Source of the DNA: Micromonospora aurantiaca ATCC 27029
Lineage (GTDB): Bacteria > Actinomycetota > Actinomycetes > Mycobacteriales > Micromonosporaceae
Length of the DNA stretch: 64,000 nt
NCBI RefSeq assembly: GCF_000145235.1
Contig: NC_014391.1
Location: forward strand, 868,001-932,000
Direction of reading: 5' to 3'
Shown here: piece after piece, positions 1 through 8,367 of the stretch
How positions within the stretch are numbered: position 1 is the stretch's first letter
How the letters are laid out: each line of letters opens with the position of its first letter
Notes under the pieces: model-generated
What the model saw: the letters and a program-made list of their open reading frames with translations, nothing else
Databases searched by the model: none
Told to the model about the DNA's origin: nothing
Position numbers and translations under genes: made by a program

Positions 1-1161
1 CGTGGCCGCCGGGGACAGCGCGCGCAGCCGGGCCAGCGTGTGCCGCAGGTCGTCGGTGGCGCCCCGCAGCCGGTGCTCCAAGGACCGGCCGGCGCGGTCG
101 CGCAGCGCGGACACGTCCACCGCCCGCTGCTCGACCATCACCTGCGGCCGGGCCAGCACCGGGCGGGAGCGCAGCAGGTCGATCCGGTGCTGCTCCCGGT
201 CGACCAGGTGACGCACCGCCCGTTCCAGCCGGGACCGGGCCTGGCCGATCAGCCGGGTCTCCTCGGTCAGATCCGGCACGACGCGCTTCGCCGCGTCGGT
301 CGGGGTGGAGGCGCGCACGTCGGCCACGTAGTCGAGCAGCGGCGCGTCCGTCTCGTGGCCGATCGCGCTGACCACCGGCGTGCGGCAGGCGAAGACCGCC
401 CGGCACAGCGCCTCGTCGGAGAAGGGAAGCAGATCCTCGATGCCCCCGCCGCCCCGGGCGATGACGATCACGTCGACGGCCGGGTCGACGTCGAGCACCT
501 TGAGCGCCCCGACGATGTCCGGCACCGCGCTCGGCCCCTGCACCGCCACGTTGATCGTGCGGAAGTCGACGGCGGGCCAGCGGCGGCGGGCGTTGGTCAG
601 CACGTCCCGCTCGGCCGCCGAGGCTCGGCCGGTGATCAGGCCCACCCGGCCCGGCAGGAACGGCAGCCGCCGCTTGCGGGACCGGTCGAACAGGCCCTCG
701 GCGGCGAGCAGCTTCTTGAGCTTCTCCAGCCGGGCCAGCAGCTCACCGAGGCCGACCTGGCGGATCTCGTCGGCCCGCAGGCTGAGCGTGCCCCGCGCGG
801 CGTAGAACTCGGGTTTGGCGTGCAGCACCACCCGGGCGCCCTCGCGCAGCTCCGGCGCGCCCGCGTCCAGCACGTCGCGGTTGGTGGTGACGGTCAGGCT
901 GAGATCGGCCGACGGGTCGCGCAACGTGAGGAAGACGGTGCTCGCGCCGGGGCGGCGGCTGATCTGCGCCACCTGGCCGTCGACCCAGACCCAGCCCAGG
1001 CGGGCGATCCAGGCGCCCACCTTCTGGCTGACCACCCGGACCGGCCACGGCTCCTCGGCCGTGCTGCGCCCGTCCGACCTGCTCTGCCCGTCCGACCTGC
1101 TCTGCCCGTCCGACCTGCTCTGCCCGTCAGACGTGCTCCGCCCCTCCTCGCCCGCGCTCAC
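1..1161 (-). CDS. xseA: Exodeoxyribonuclease VII large subunit (partial, 3' end outside window)
   Basis: Large subunit of exonuclease VII, which degrades single-stranded DNA to oligonucleotides in the cytoplasm. Reading leftwards from a GTG at 1161, the protein has the N-terminal OB-fold ([20 protein letters not shown]), then the catalytic core with [31 protein letters not shown] and [13 protein letters not shown], all family hallmarks. The C-terminus runs off the left edge. A hexapeptide repeat (SDGQSR, about four copies) precedes the OB-fold and is not part of the family core. A TAGGGT box at 1168-1173 ends six bases before the GTG, which suggests a leaderless start. It is divergent from ispH. 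Confidence 0.93.
   Translation of the reverse strand, partial: MSAGEEGRSTSDGQSRSDGQSRSDGQSRSDGRSTAEEPWPVRVVSQKVGAWIARLGWVWVDGQVAQISRRPGASTVFLTLRDPSADLSLTVTTNRDVLDAGAPELREGARVVLHAKPEFYAARGTLSLRADEIRQVGLGELLARLEKLKKLLAAEGLFDRSRKRRLPFLPGRVGLITGRASAAERDVLTNARRRWPAVDFRTINVAVQGPSAVPDIVGALKVLDVDPAVDVIVIARGGGGIEDLLPFSDEALCRAVFACRTPVVSAIGHETDAPLLDYVADVRASTPTDAAKRVVPDLTEETRLIGQARSRLERAVRHLVDREQHRIDLLRSRPVLARPQVMVEQRAVDVSALRDRAGRSLEHRLRGATDDLRHTLARLRALSPAAT
1071..1142. repeat. 18-bp tandem repeat inside the 5' end of xseA
   Basis: An 18-bp unit occurs three times perfectly (1071-1124) and once degenerately (1125-1142). On the minus strand each unit encodes the hexapeptide SDGQSR, so copy-number change would keep the frame. 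The repeat lies between the start codon and the OB-fold of XseA. Confidence 0.9.
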
Positions 1162-1248
1162 CCGCCCACCCTACGGCCCGGGACCGACAGCACCCGCGTG
1201 CGCCTCGCGGCCGCTGCCGCGCGGGAGGGCGGCACGTACGATGGGCGG
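1162..1248. promoter_or_regulatory. Divergent leaderless promoters of xseA and ispH
   Basis: On the minus strand TAGGGT (1173-1168) is followed by GGGCGG and the xseA GTG. On the plus strand TACGAT (1237-1242) is followed by the same GGGCGG and the ispH GTG. Both boxes fit the actinobacterial -10 (TANNNT) at the distance that puts the transcription start on the first base of the start codon. No clear -35 box or Shine-Dalgarno sequence is visible for either gene. Confidence 0.7.
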
Positions 1249-2238
1249 GTGACTGACGCTGAGACGACTCCCCGGACCGGCAAGCGCGTGCTCCTGGCCA
1301 ACCCCCGCGGCTACTGCGCGGGTGTGGACCGGGCGGTGCAGACCGTCGAGGAGGCGCTGAAGCTCTACGGCGCGCCGATCTACGTGCGCAAGCAGATCGT
1401 GCACAACAAGCACGTGGTGCGCACGTTGGAGGCCCAGGGCGCGATCTTCGTGGAGGAGAACGAGGAGGTGCCGGAGGGCGCCACGGTCATCTTCTCCGCC
1501 CACGGCGTGGCCCCCGAGGTCTACGAGCAGGCCAAGCAGCGCTCGCTGCGGGCGATCGACGCCACCTGCCCGCTGGTCACGAAGGTGCACCACGAGGCCC
1601 GGCGGTTCGCCGCGCAGGACTACGACATCCTGCTCATCGGGCACGAGGGGCACGAGGAGGTCATCGGCACCGCCGGTGAGGCCCCCGCCCACATCCAGCT
1701 CGTCGACGGCCCGGACGGCGTCGACAAGGTCACCGTGCGCGACCCGGAGAAGGTGGTCTGGCTGTCCCAGACCACGCTGTCGGTGGACGAGACGCTGGAG
1801 ACGGTGGCCCGGCTCAAGAAGCGGCTGCCGCTGCTCCAGTCGCCGCCCAGCGACGACATCTGCTACGCCACCTCCAACCGCCAGCACGTGGTCAAGGAGA
1901 TCGCCCCCGCGTGCGACGTGGTGATCGTGGTCGGCTCGCGCAACTCCTCGAACTCGGTCCGGCTGGTCGAGGTGGCGCTCGACGCCGGGGCCCGCGCCGG
2001 CTACCTGGTCGACTTCGCGCACGAGATCGAGGACGCCTGGCTGACCGGCGCCCGGACGGTGGGTGTGACCTCCGGCGCGAGCGTGCCCGACGAGCTGGTC
2101 CAGCAGGTGCTCGCGCACCTGGCCGAGCGCGGTTTCGGCGACGTGGAGGAGATCACCACCGCGGACGAGCGCCTGACGTTCTCGCTGCCGCAGGAGCTCA
2201 AGCGCGACATGAAGGCCGCCGCCGCGGCCCGCGGCTGA
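1249..2238 (+). CDS. ispH: 4-hydroxy-3-methylbut-2-enyl diphosphate reductase (IspH)
   Basis: Last enzyme of the MEP isoprenoid pathway. It reduces HMBPP to IPP and DMAPP with a [4Fe-4S] cluster. The 329-aa protein shows the family motifs [18 protein letters not shown] (first cluster Cys), [22 protein letters not shown] (second Cys), [12 protein letters not shown] and [11 protein letters not shown] (third Cys), and [11 protein letters not shown] near the C-terminus. The start is GTG 1249, six bases after TACGAT; a nearby ATG at 1241 is out of frame. No Shine-Dalgarno is present, so the mRNA is probably leaderless. Confidence 0.97.
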   Translation: MTDAETTPRTGKRVLLANPRGYCAGVDRAVQTVEEALKLYGAPIYVRKQIVHNKHVVRTLEAQGAIFVEENEEVPEGATVIFSAHGVAPEVYEQAKQRSLRAIDATCPLVTKVHHEARRFAAQDYDILLIGHEGHEEVIGTAGEAPAHIQLVDGPDGVDKVTVRDPEKVVWLSQTTLSVDETLETVARLKKRLPLLQSPPSDDICYATSNRQHVVKEIAPACDVVIVVGSRNSSNSVRLVEVALDAGARAGYLVDFAHEIEDAWLTGARTVGVTSGASVPDELVQQVLAHLAERGFGDVEEITTADERLTFSLPQELKRDMKAAAAARG

Positions 2239-2276
2239 CCGGGAACGGATCGGCCGCCCGCCGCGTCCAACCGACC

Positions 2277-2693
2277 ATGAAGACTCCTCGTACGGTGCTC
2301 GTCGCACTGCTCGCCGGCCTCGCGCTGACCGCCTGCGCCGCGCCCGGCGACGGGTCCGCCGACTCCAGCCCGAACCCGAGCCCGAGTACGACGGGAGCCG
2401 CCCCCGTGACCAGCCAGCCCGACCCCGGCACCAGCCCGAGCCGCCCGGACCCGTCCTGGAAGGGTGGCCCGTCGACCCCACCGGGGGTCGGCGGCACCGT
2501 CCTCAGCGGCACCGTGCAGGCCGGCGTCGAGCCGAACTGCCTGCTGCTCGACGGCCACCTGCTCGTCGGCGGGCCGCGCGACGTGCTCAAGGCCGGTGCC
2601 AAGGTCGAGGTCACCGGCCGTCCCGAGCCGGGCATGATGACCACCTGCCAGCAGGGCACCCCGTTCGTGGTCGAGTCCGCCCGCCCCGCCTGA
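2277..2693 (+). CDS. Small secreted lipoprotein of unknown function
   Basis: A 138-aa protein with a lipoprotein signal (MKTPRTVLVALLAGLALTAC; lipobox LTAC, Cys20), a Pro/Ser/Thr/Gly-rich linker (about 21-75) and a compact C-terminal domain (GTVQAGVEPNCLLLDGHLLV ... KVEVTGRPEPGMMTTCQQG) with two Cys that could form a disulfide. Such OB-like stubs are frequent on actinobacterial lipoproteins. The cell-surface location is inferred and no function can be assigned. It is followed at once by a strong terminator. Confidence 0.8.
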   Translation: MKTPRTVLVALLAGLALTACAAPGDGSADSSPNPSPSTTGAAPVTSQPDPGTSPSRPDPSWKGGPSTPPGVGGTVLSGTVQAGVEPNCLLLDGHLLVGGPRDVLKAGAKVEVTGRPEPGMMTTCQQGTPFVVESARPA

Positions 2694-2694
2694 C

Positions 2695-2745
2695 GACACG
2701 AAGGAGCCCCGCCCCCTACGAGAGGGGACGGGGCTCCTTCGTGTC
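2695..2745. terminator. Bidirectional terminator hairpin
   Basis: The arms 2695-2711 and 2729-2745 are perfect 17-bp complements around a short C/G-rich loop. The hairpin sits between the convergent lipoprotein and subtilase genes and has no long U tract. Confidence 0.85.
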
Positions 2746-2751
2746 AGCGGA

Positions 2752-5700
2752 TCAGTCGACCGAGACGACCTCCACCGAACCGCGGCCGACGACCGCGCCC
2801 TCGGTGGTGGTGACGGCCATGTCGCCGTACAGCTCCCGGCCGGCGGCCGGGGTGGACAGGGCGGTCACCGCACCGGTGAGGGTGGCGGTGGCGCCGTTGG
2901 CCAGGGACAGCGGCGTGGACGGGGCGGAGAGCGTGCCCAGCGCCGGGGACGCGAACGAGTCCCGGTAGTCGTACGCGGTGCTCGGGTCGCTCATCGAGTA
3001 ACCGTCGACCACGACCCGGTAGGTGCCGGGCGCCGGGTTGGTCAGCGTGACGGCCTCCTCCGAGTCACCGTCGGCTGCCTGCCCCACCTGGGTGGTGCCG
3101 CGGAACACCGTCAGGTCCAGGTCGGCGCTCAGGTCGGACGGGTTGCCGATCCGGGCGGTGAACGAGGTGGCGCCCGCGGGCACCTCCACCACGTACTCCT
3201 GGCTGGCGCCCTCGGTGATGCTCGGCCGCTCGGTCCGGACGCTGGCCAGCGGGCCGCCGACGCCGGTCACCTGGACCGGGCCGAAGGTGTTGGTCAGGCT
3301 CCAGCTCACCGGGGACGGGGTGCCGGCGGTGACCGACGGGAGCTGGACGACGGCCGGCTCCACCTTGACGCCCTGCACGCGGGCCTGGAGCCGGAACGGG
3401 TTGTCCAGCGCCGGCGAGGTGCGACGCGCCTCCACCTCGATCTCCCACACGCCCGGCAGCGGGTTCTGGTAGTCCCGCTCCTGCGGCTTGCAGACCGCGG
3501 CGTCGGAGAAGTTGGTGTAGCAGGCGGTGCTGGCGGTGCTCTCGACCGGCACGCCGTACGGGTTGATGGCGATGAACCGGGTCTGCGAGCCGGTCGCGAT
3601 GCCGGACAGGTTGACCTGGAGCGCGCCCGCACCCGGCGGGACGGTCACGAAGTACGACCGGAAGCCGTTGCGCTCGACCGAGCCGTCGGCCGAGAACGAG
3701 AACGCCGGAGCGGCGACCGGGTTCGAGGCGATCACGACGGTGGCGACCTCGAAGTCGACGACGGAGGTGGCCGGGTCGTCGACGGTCATGATGGCGCCGT
3801 GCGCGCCGGCGGTCATCGGCTTGGCCTTCACCTTGACGGTGACGGTCTTGTTCAGCGGCAGCCAGACCACCTTGGGGGCGCTGTAGGTGCCGTCGTTGCC
3901 GCGGAAGGCGACCTCGTGCTTGACGCCCTTGTTCGGGCCGCTGGTACGGGTCAGCTTCACCTCGTAGTGGCGGCTCTCCTTGACCTTCTGGCCACCACGG
4001 TCGGCGGCGCAGCGGTTGTAGAGGCCGGTGCCGACGTTCGGGTTCGGCACGAACGTGCCGGAGGCCCGGTCGTAGCGGGTCAGGTTCGGCGACAGCTCGG
4101 TGCAGACCGGTGCCTCGGAGGTGTAGGTGCGGGTCTGCACGCCCTTGGCGAGCAGGCTCCACGCGCCCGGCACGTTGAACATGCCGTAGCCCTGCGCGTA
4201 CGTCGGGACGCCGGTGATCGGCTGGCCCGAGGTGTAGACGGCCCGGCGCAGCGCGGCCGGGGTGACGCCCTTGCCGGTCGCCTTGGCGGCCGACAGCAGC
4301 AGCGCGGCGGCGCCGGTGGCCTGCGGGGCGGCCATCGAGGTGCCGTTGAGCATCTGGTAGCCCGGGGGCAGCGGGTAGCCCGCCTCCGGCACCGGGCTGC
4401 CCGCCTGCCAGGTCGGCGCGGTGGAGATGGCCGAGCCGGGGGCGGTGATGTTCGGCTTGAAGCCGCCGTCCTCACGCGGGCCGCGCGAGGAGAAGTTGAA
4501 CAGCGCGTTGTCCTTGCGGACCACCGAACCGTAGTTGGCCAGCCAGGTGTCCTTGCTGACGCTCGCCGCGACGCTCACCACGTCGGTGGCGACCGACGGG
4601 TCACCGACCGTGTTCACGCCCGGACCGGAGTTGCCGGCCGAGATGAACAGCTGCACACCGTAGGTGTTGATCAGGTCGTTGTAGAGGACCGCGCGGGCGT
4701 TCGAGCCGTCGTTGAGCGCGGGCAGACCGCCGATCGACATGTTCACCACGTCGACCTTGCGGTTGATCACCAGGTCGGCCATGCCGGTGGTGAGTGCCGC
4801 CGCGGTGCAGCCGCCACCCCACGAGCAGGCGCGGGCGGAGACCAGCTTGGCGCCCGGGGCGGCGCCGTCGAAGGCGCTGTTACCCAGCATGTCGTTGGCG
4901 GCGGTGATGCCGGCGACGTGGGTGCCGTGGGTGCTCTCGATGATGCCGATGTTGACGTAGTCGACCAGACCGGGGCCGCCGACCGGGGCGGTGTTCACGT
5001 TGCGCCGGTACTCGACGACGAACGGGATCTGCTCGCGTACCGCGGTGGCGGGGTTGTCGGTGCCGAAGCGTCCGACCTGGAACCGCTCCTTGTACGGCCG
5101 CATCACCTCGTCGTCGGTGAAGTCGTTGTTCTGGTTCGCGTCGACGCGCACGTCACCGTTTGCGGGGTTGTAGAGCACGCCCCAGAAGTCGGTGGTGTCG
5201 CCGTCGCGGTTGAGGTCACCGCGCGCGTCGCTGTTCGCGGTGATGTTCTCGCGGAAGACGTTGAACCGGTAGTTGCCGGCCGGTGCGGTCCACGTGCCGA
5301 GCGAGGTGGTGAACGCCGGGCCGCTGACCTCGGTCAGCATCGGCCGCCAGGAGGCGTCCTCCAGCGGGTCGGTGGCGGTGACCCAGTCGACGATCTTGCG
5401 CTCGCCGGTGGTGGTCGTCTGGAGTGCCGGCTGGTCGAGGTCCACACCGGAGTCCATGATGCCGATGGTGACGCCGCGGCCGTCCCACTCCGGGTGCGCG
5501 GCCTTGAAGGCCTCCGCGCCGGTCTCGTTGGTCGGCATGTACGGGTTCACCGCACCGGTGTCACCGCCCGGCCCGGCCAGCGCCTGAGCCTGGGTGGCGG
5601 ACTTGGCGCCCTTCGGTGCCGCCTCGGGCGCCGGGTCGGGGAGCTTGATGGTCTCGTCCAGGTCGACGGCGGCGACACCGGGCAGCGTGGCGGCCTTGAG

Positions 5701-6042
5701 CGCCTTCGCGGTGGGGACCTTCGCCAGCACGTAGCCGATCTGGTCGTACCGCTGGCTGACGGTGGCGCCGAGGCCGGTCAGGCCGTCGACGACCTTCTCG
5801 GCCGAGCCCTTCTTCGCCGCGATGATCATCGTGACGGTCGGCGCGTTCTTCGCCTCGGCCTCGTCGAGCAGCTTGGCGTCGTGTGCGCCCAGTGCCTTCG
5901 CGGCGGCCGGCAGCGAGGGGTCGGCGGCGGGGGCGGCGCTCGCGGTACCGGCGCCACCTCCCACGGTCAGGGCGCCGGCCGCGAGGACCGAGGCCAGAAG
6001 CGCGGCGGACGGTCGCCGGCTGCGCGTGCGGGGTTTACTCAA
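2752..6042 (-). CDS. Secreted S8 subtilisin-family serine peptidase with C-terminal beta domains
   Basis: Large exported protease of about 1096 aa. From the TTG at 6042 the order is: a signal peptide (Arg-rich start, hydrophobic core, ASA-A cleavage near residue 37), an inhibitor-I9-like propeptide (about 60-135), and the S8 catalytic domain. The triad is Asp197 (GIMDSGVD), His372 (HGTHVAG) and Ser569 (NGTSMAAP), with Asn471 (AGNSGPG) as oxyanion residue. The domain carries a long Asp/Asn-rich insert between Asp and His. Beta-sandwich and PPC-like repeats fill about 670-1096. TTG is chosen because GAGG lies eight bases upstream; an ATG 28 codons further upstream is possible but puts a poor leader before the signal peptide. 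Confidence 0.9.
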   Translation of the reverse strand: MSKPRTRSRRPSAALLASVLAAGALTVGGGAGTASAAPAADPSLPAAAKALGAHDAKLLDEAEAKNAPTVTMIIAAKKGSAEKVVDGLTGLGATVSQRYDQIGYVLAKVPTAKALKAATLPGVAAVDLDETIKLPDPAPEAAPKGAKSATQAQALAGPGGDTGAVNPYMPTNETGAEAFKAAHPEWDGRGVTIGIMDSGVDLDQPALQTTTTGERKIVDWVTATDPLEDASWRPMLTEVSGPAFTTSLGTWTAPAGNYRFNVFRENITANSDARGDLNRDGDTTDFWGVLYNPANGDVRVDANQNNDFTDDEVMRPYKERFQVGRFGTDNPATAVREQIPFVVEYRRNVNTAPVGGPGLVDYVNIGIIESTHGTHVAGITAANDMLGNSAFDGAAPGAKLVSARACSWGGGCTAAALTTGMADLVINRKVDVVNMSIGGLPALNDGSNARAVLYNDLINTYGVQLFISAGNSGPGVNTVGDPSVATDVVSVAASVSKDTWLANYGSVVRKDNALFNFSSRGPREDGGFKPNITAPGSAISTAPTWQAGSPVPEAGYPLPPGYQMLNGTSMAAPQATGAAALLLSAAKATGKGVTPAALRRAVYTSGQPITGVPTYAQGYGMFNVPGAWSLLAKGVQTRTYTSEAPVCTELSPNLTRYDRASGTFVPNPNVGTGLYNRCAADRGGQKVKESRHYEVKLTRTSGPNKGVKHEVAFRGNDGTYSAPKVVWLPLNKTVTVKVKAKPMTAGAHGAIMTVDDPATSVVDFEVATVVIASNPVAAPAFSFSADGSVERNGFRSYFVTVPPGAGALQVNLSGIATGSQTRFIAINPYGVPVESTASTACYTNFSDAAVCKPQERDYQNPLPGVWEIEVEARRTSPALDNPFRLQARVQGVKVEPAVVQLPSVTAGTPSPVSWSLTNTFGPVQVTGVGGPLASVRTERPSITEGASQEYVVEVPAGATSFTARIGNPSDLSADLDLTVFRGTTQVGQAADGDSEEAVTLTNPAPGTYRVVVDGYSMSDPSTAYDYRDSFASPALGTLSAPSTPLSLANGATATLTGAVTALSTPAAGRELYGDMAVTTTEGAVVGRGSVEVVSVD

Positions 6043-6190
6043 CGTTCTCTTCCTCCAGAGAACAGGGCCCTCGTGGGGCAGGGCACGTGTGACGGTGATC
6101 CTGCGTGTCACGACGACATGTGTCACTACCCGGCCTCGGTTTGTGATCAGTCCGTGACACGGATCGGTCTACGTCACCGCGCGTGCCGTG

Positions 6191-7369
6191 TTAGGCGTCG
6201 ACGTCCGTCGACCTTTCGGCCGATGTGGACGGCGTGCCCAGCAACTCGGGTGCCTGCGGCTGCCTCGGCGCCAGCTCGACCTGCGCCGGCGCGGCCAGCT
6301 CGTCGTCGGAGACGCCCAGCTCGGCCAGCTTGCGGGCGCTGACGAGCACCCGCGCCTCCAGCGACCCCACCGCCCGGTTGTACGCCGTCACCGCACCGCT
6401 CAGCGAACTGCCGAGCTTGCCCACGTGGTCGCCCAGTGTGGACAGCCGCCCGTACAGCTCGCGGGCCAGCGAGTGGACGGTGGCGGCGTTACGCGCCAGC
6501 GCCTCCTGCCGCCACGAGTAGGCGACGGTGCGCAGCAGCGCCACCAGCGTGGCCGGCGTGGCGAGCACCACGTTGCGGGCGAACGCGTGCTCCAGCAGGG
6601 ACGGGTCGCGTTGCAGTGCCACGTCGAGGAACGGGTCCGCCGGCACGAACAGCACCACGAACTCGGGCGTCTGGTCGAACGCCGACCAGTAGGACTTGGC
6701 CGCCAGGCCGTCCACGTGCGCGCGCAGGTGCCGGGCGTGCGCGTCCAGGTGGGTGTCGCGCCCCCGCTCGTCGCGCGCCTCCATCGCGGTCAGGTACGCG
6801 TCGAACGGCGCCTTCGCGTCCACCACCACCGTCCGGCCGCCGTGCAGCCGCACCACCAGGTCGGGGCGTACCCCCTGGTGGTCGGTCGCGGCGGTGACCT
6901 GCTCGCTGAAGTCGCAGTGTTCGAGCATGCCGGCGGCCTCGACGATCCGGCGGAGCTGGTGCTCGCCCCAGCGGCCCCGCACCTGCGGTGCGCGCAGCGC
7001 GGCGACCAGCTGCTTGGTCTCGGTGCGCAGCTCGCCGGAGACGGCGCTCATGGACCGCACCTGCTCGCGCAGTTCGGCGTACGCGTCGACGCGGTCCCGC
7101 TCCAGCTCCGCCACCCGCTGCTCGTAGCGGCGCAGCGTGTCGTGCAGCGGCGCGACCGCGCGGGCCACCGCCTCCTGGGACTGCGCCGTCGCTTCGTAGC
7201 TGAGCGCCCGCATGGACTGCTCCAGCCGGCCCTCGCCGGCCTGGGTGGCGGCGAGTGTCGCCTCCAGGCGGGCGATGTCGGCCGCCGCGCGCGCCCGCGC
7301 GGCCAGCCAGCCCACCGCGCCGCCCGCGGCGAGGCAGAGCACCACCACGGCCAGCGTCGCAAAGCTCAT
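6191..7369 (-). CDS. rmuC: DNA recombination protein RmuC
   Basis: RmuC-family protein of 392 aa, implicated in limiting recombination at inverted repeats. It has one N-terminal transmembrane segment (TLAVVVLCLAAGGAVGWLAA), a long coiled coil (about 25-130, rich in Ala, Glu and Arg) and the nuclease-like core (LRAPQVRGRWGEHQLRRIVE, DLVVRLHGGRTVVVDAKAPF, EFVVLFVPADPFLDVAL, VLATPATLVALLRTVAY). The start is ATG 7369; there is no good Shine-Dalgarno. It is divergent from the gene at 7424 and 55 bp away. Confidence 0.94.
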   Translation of the reverse strand: MSFATLAVVVLCLAAGGAVGWLAARARAAADIARLEATLAATQAGEGRLEQSMRALSYEATAQSQEAVARAVAPLHDTLRRYEQRVAELERDRVDAYAELREQVRSMSAVSGELRTETKQLVAALRAPQVRGRWGEHQLRRIVEAAGMLEHCDFSEQVTAATDHQGVRPDLVVRLHGGRTVVVDAKAPFDAYLTAMEARDERGRDTHLDAHARHLRAHVDGLAAKSYWSAFDQTPEFVVLFVPADPFLDVALQRDPSLLEHAFARNVVLATPATLVALLRTVAYSWRQEALARNAATVHSLARELYGRLSTLGDHVGKLGSSLSGAVTAYNRAVGSLEARVLVSARKLAELGVSDDELAAPAQVELAPRQPQAPELLGTPSTSAERSTDVDA

Positions 7370-7423
7370 GGCCAAGAGCTTGCCAAACGGGTACGACGAG
7401 CGCCCGGTGGGTACGTTCGAGTC

Positions 7424-8218
7424 ATGGAGTTCGCGTTGTGGCTGGTCCCGATCCTGCTGCTCGGAGGTGCGTTCGTGTTCTGGCGGAGGGGGAGCAGATC
7501 GCGCCGGGCGAACGAGCTGGCCGACGCCCGCGCCGAGGCGCAGCGCTGGTACGAGCGGCTCGGCGGCCAGCTGATGAACCTGCACGGCGACGCTCCGGCG
7601 GTCCGGCAGGCGCTCGCCGACGCCGGTGAGCGGTACAACGCGGCCGGTTCGCAGCTGGAGCAGGCGACCACGCCGCGCCAGTTCGGGCTGGCCCGGGAGA
7701 CCGCGCTGGAGGGGCTGGCGTACATCCGGGCGGCGCGGACCGCGATGGGCATCGACCCGGGCCCGGAGCTGCCGCCGCTCGCCGCTGCCCAGGGCGCCGG
7801 CGCGCTCACCAAGGAGCGCCAGGTCGACGTGCAGGGGCAGACGTTCCGGGCCGGCCCGCAGCCGGGGAACGCGACGCCCTACTACTACCCGGGTGGCCGG
7901 TTCCAGGGGCGGCCGGTGCCGGCCGGCTGGTACTCCACGCCGTGGTGGAAGACCGCGCTCGGCGCGGGCGTCGGTGTGGTCGGCGGTCTCCTGATCGCGG
8001 ACGCGCTGTTCTCACCCGCGTTCGCCGACCCCGGGTACGACGCCGGCTACCAGGAGGGCTTCGGCGACGGCCAGGACTTCGGCGACCAGGGCGGCGACAT
8101 GGGCGGCGGCGACACGGGCGGCGGTGGTGACTACGCCGGTGGCGACTTCGGCGGCGGCGACTTCGGTGGCTTCGGCGGCGGGGACTTCGGTGGTGACTTC
8201 GGCGGCGGCGACTTCTAG
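7424..8218 (+). CDS. Membrane-anchored protein with Gly/Asp-rich C-terminal tail, unknown function
   Basis: A 264-aa protein with an N-terminal transmembrane helix (FALWLVPILLLGGAFVFW), a helical domain (about 30-125), a Pro/Tyr-rich stretch, a second hydrophobic segment (ALGAGVGVVGGLLIADALF) and a tail of GGDFGGG-type repeats. The low-complexity tail resembles those of TPM/YgcG-like surface proteins. I do not recognise the family. TACGTT at 7412-7417 ends six bases before ATG 7424, so it is probably leaderless. Confidence 0.82.
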   Translation: MEFALWLVPILLLGGAFVFWRRGSRSRRANELADARAEAQRWYERLGGQLMNLHGDAPAVRQALADAGERYNAAGSQLEQATTPRQFGLARETALEGLAYIRAARTAMGIDPGPELPPLAAAQGAGALTKERQVDVQGQTFRAGPQPGNATPYYYPGGRFQGRPVPAGWYSTPWWKTALGAGVGVVGGLLIADALFSPAFADPGYDAGYQEGFGDGQDFGDQGGDMGGGDTGGGGDYAGGDFGGGDFGGFGGGDFGGDFGGGDF

Positions 8219-8232
8219 GCGGCGACTTCTAG
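8205..8232. repeat. 14-bp tandem duplication at the end of the Gly-rich gene
   Basis: A 14-bp unit (ggcggcgacttcta) occurs twice in a row. The first copy carries the stop codon, so the second is non-coding. It looks like a slippage duplication of the Gly-Asp repeat. Confidence 0.8.
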
Positions 8233-8312
8233 TCGACGCCGCCGCGCCAGGCGCCGCCGCGTCGGGCGCCGCTCGCGTCGGGCACCGCTCGCGGCGCGCC
8301 GGGCGCAGGCGT

Positions 8313-8363
8313 TAAGAAGGGCCCCCTCTTATGCACGAGGCGTTAAGAGGGGGCCCTTCCTTA
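8313..8363. terminator. Hairpin of the AAGGAAGGGCCCC family (terminator)
   Basis: Left arm 8313-8331 and right arm 8344-8363 pair along their whole length with one extra base. The hairpin lies between the convergent Gly-rich gene and ppc. The same AAGGAAGGGCCCCC core occurs at 49273-49353. Confidence 0.8.
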
Positions 8364-8367
8364 CATC

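Noticed and set aside
3799..6342. Long open frame of 847 codons on the plus strand opposite the subtilase
   Set aside because: It is antisense to a clear protease gene, His/Arg/Gly-rich with no domain, and typical of shadow frames in high-GC DNA.
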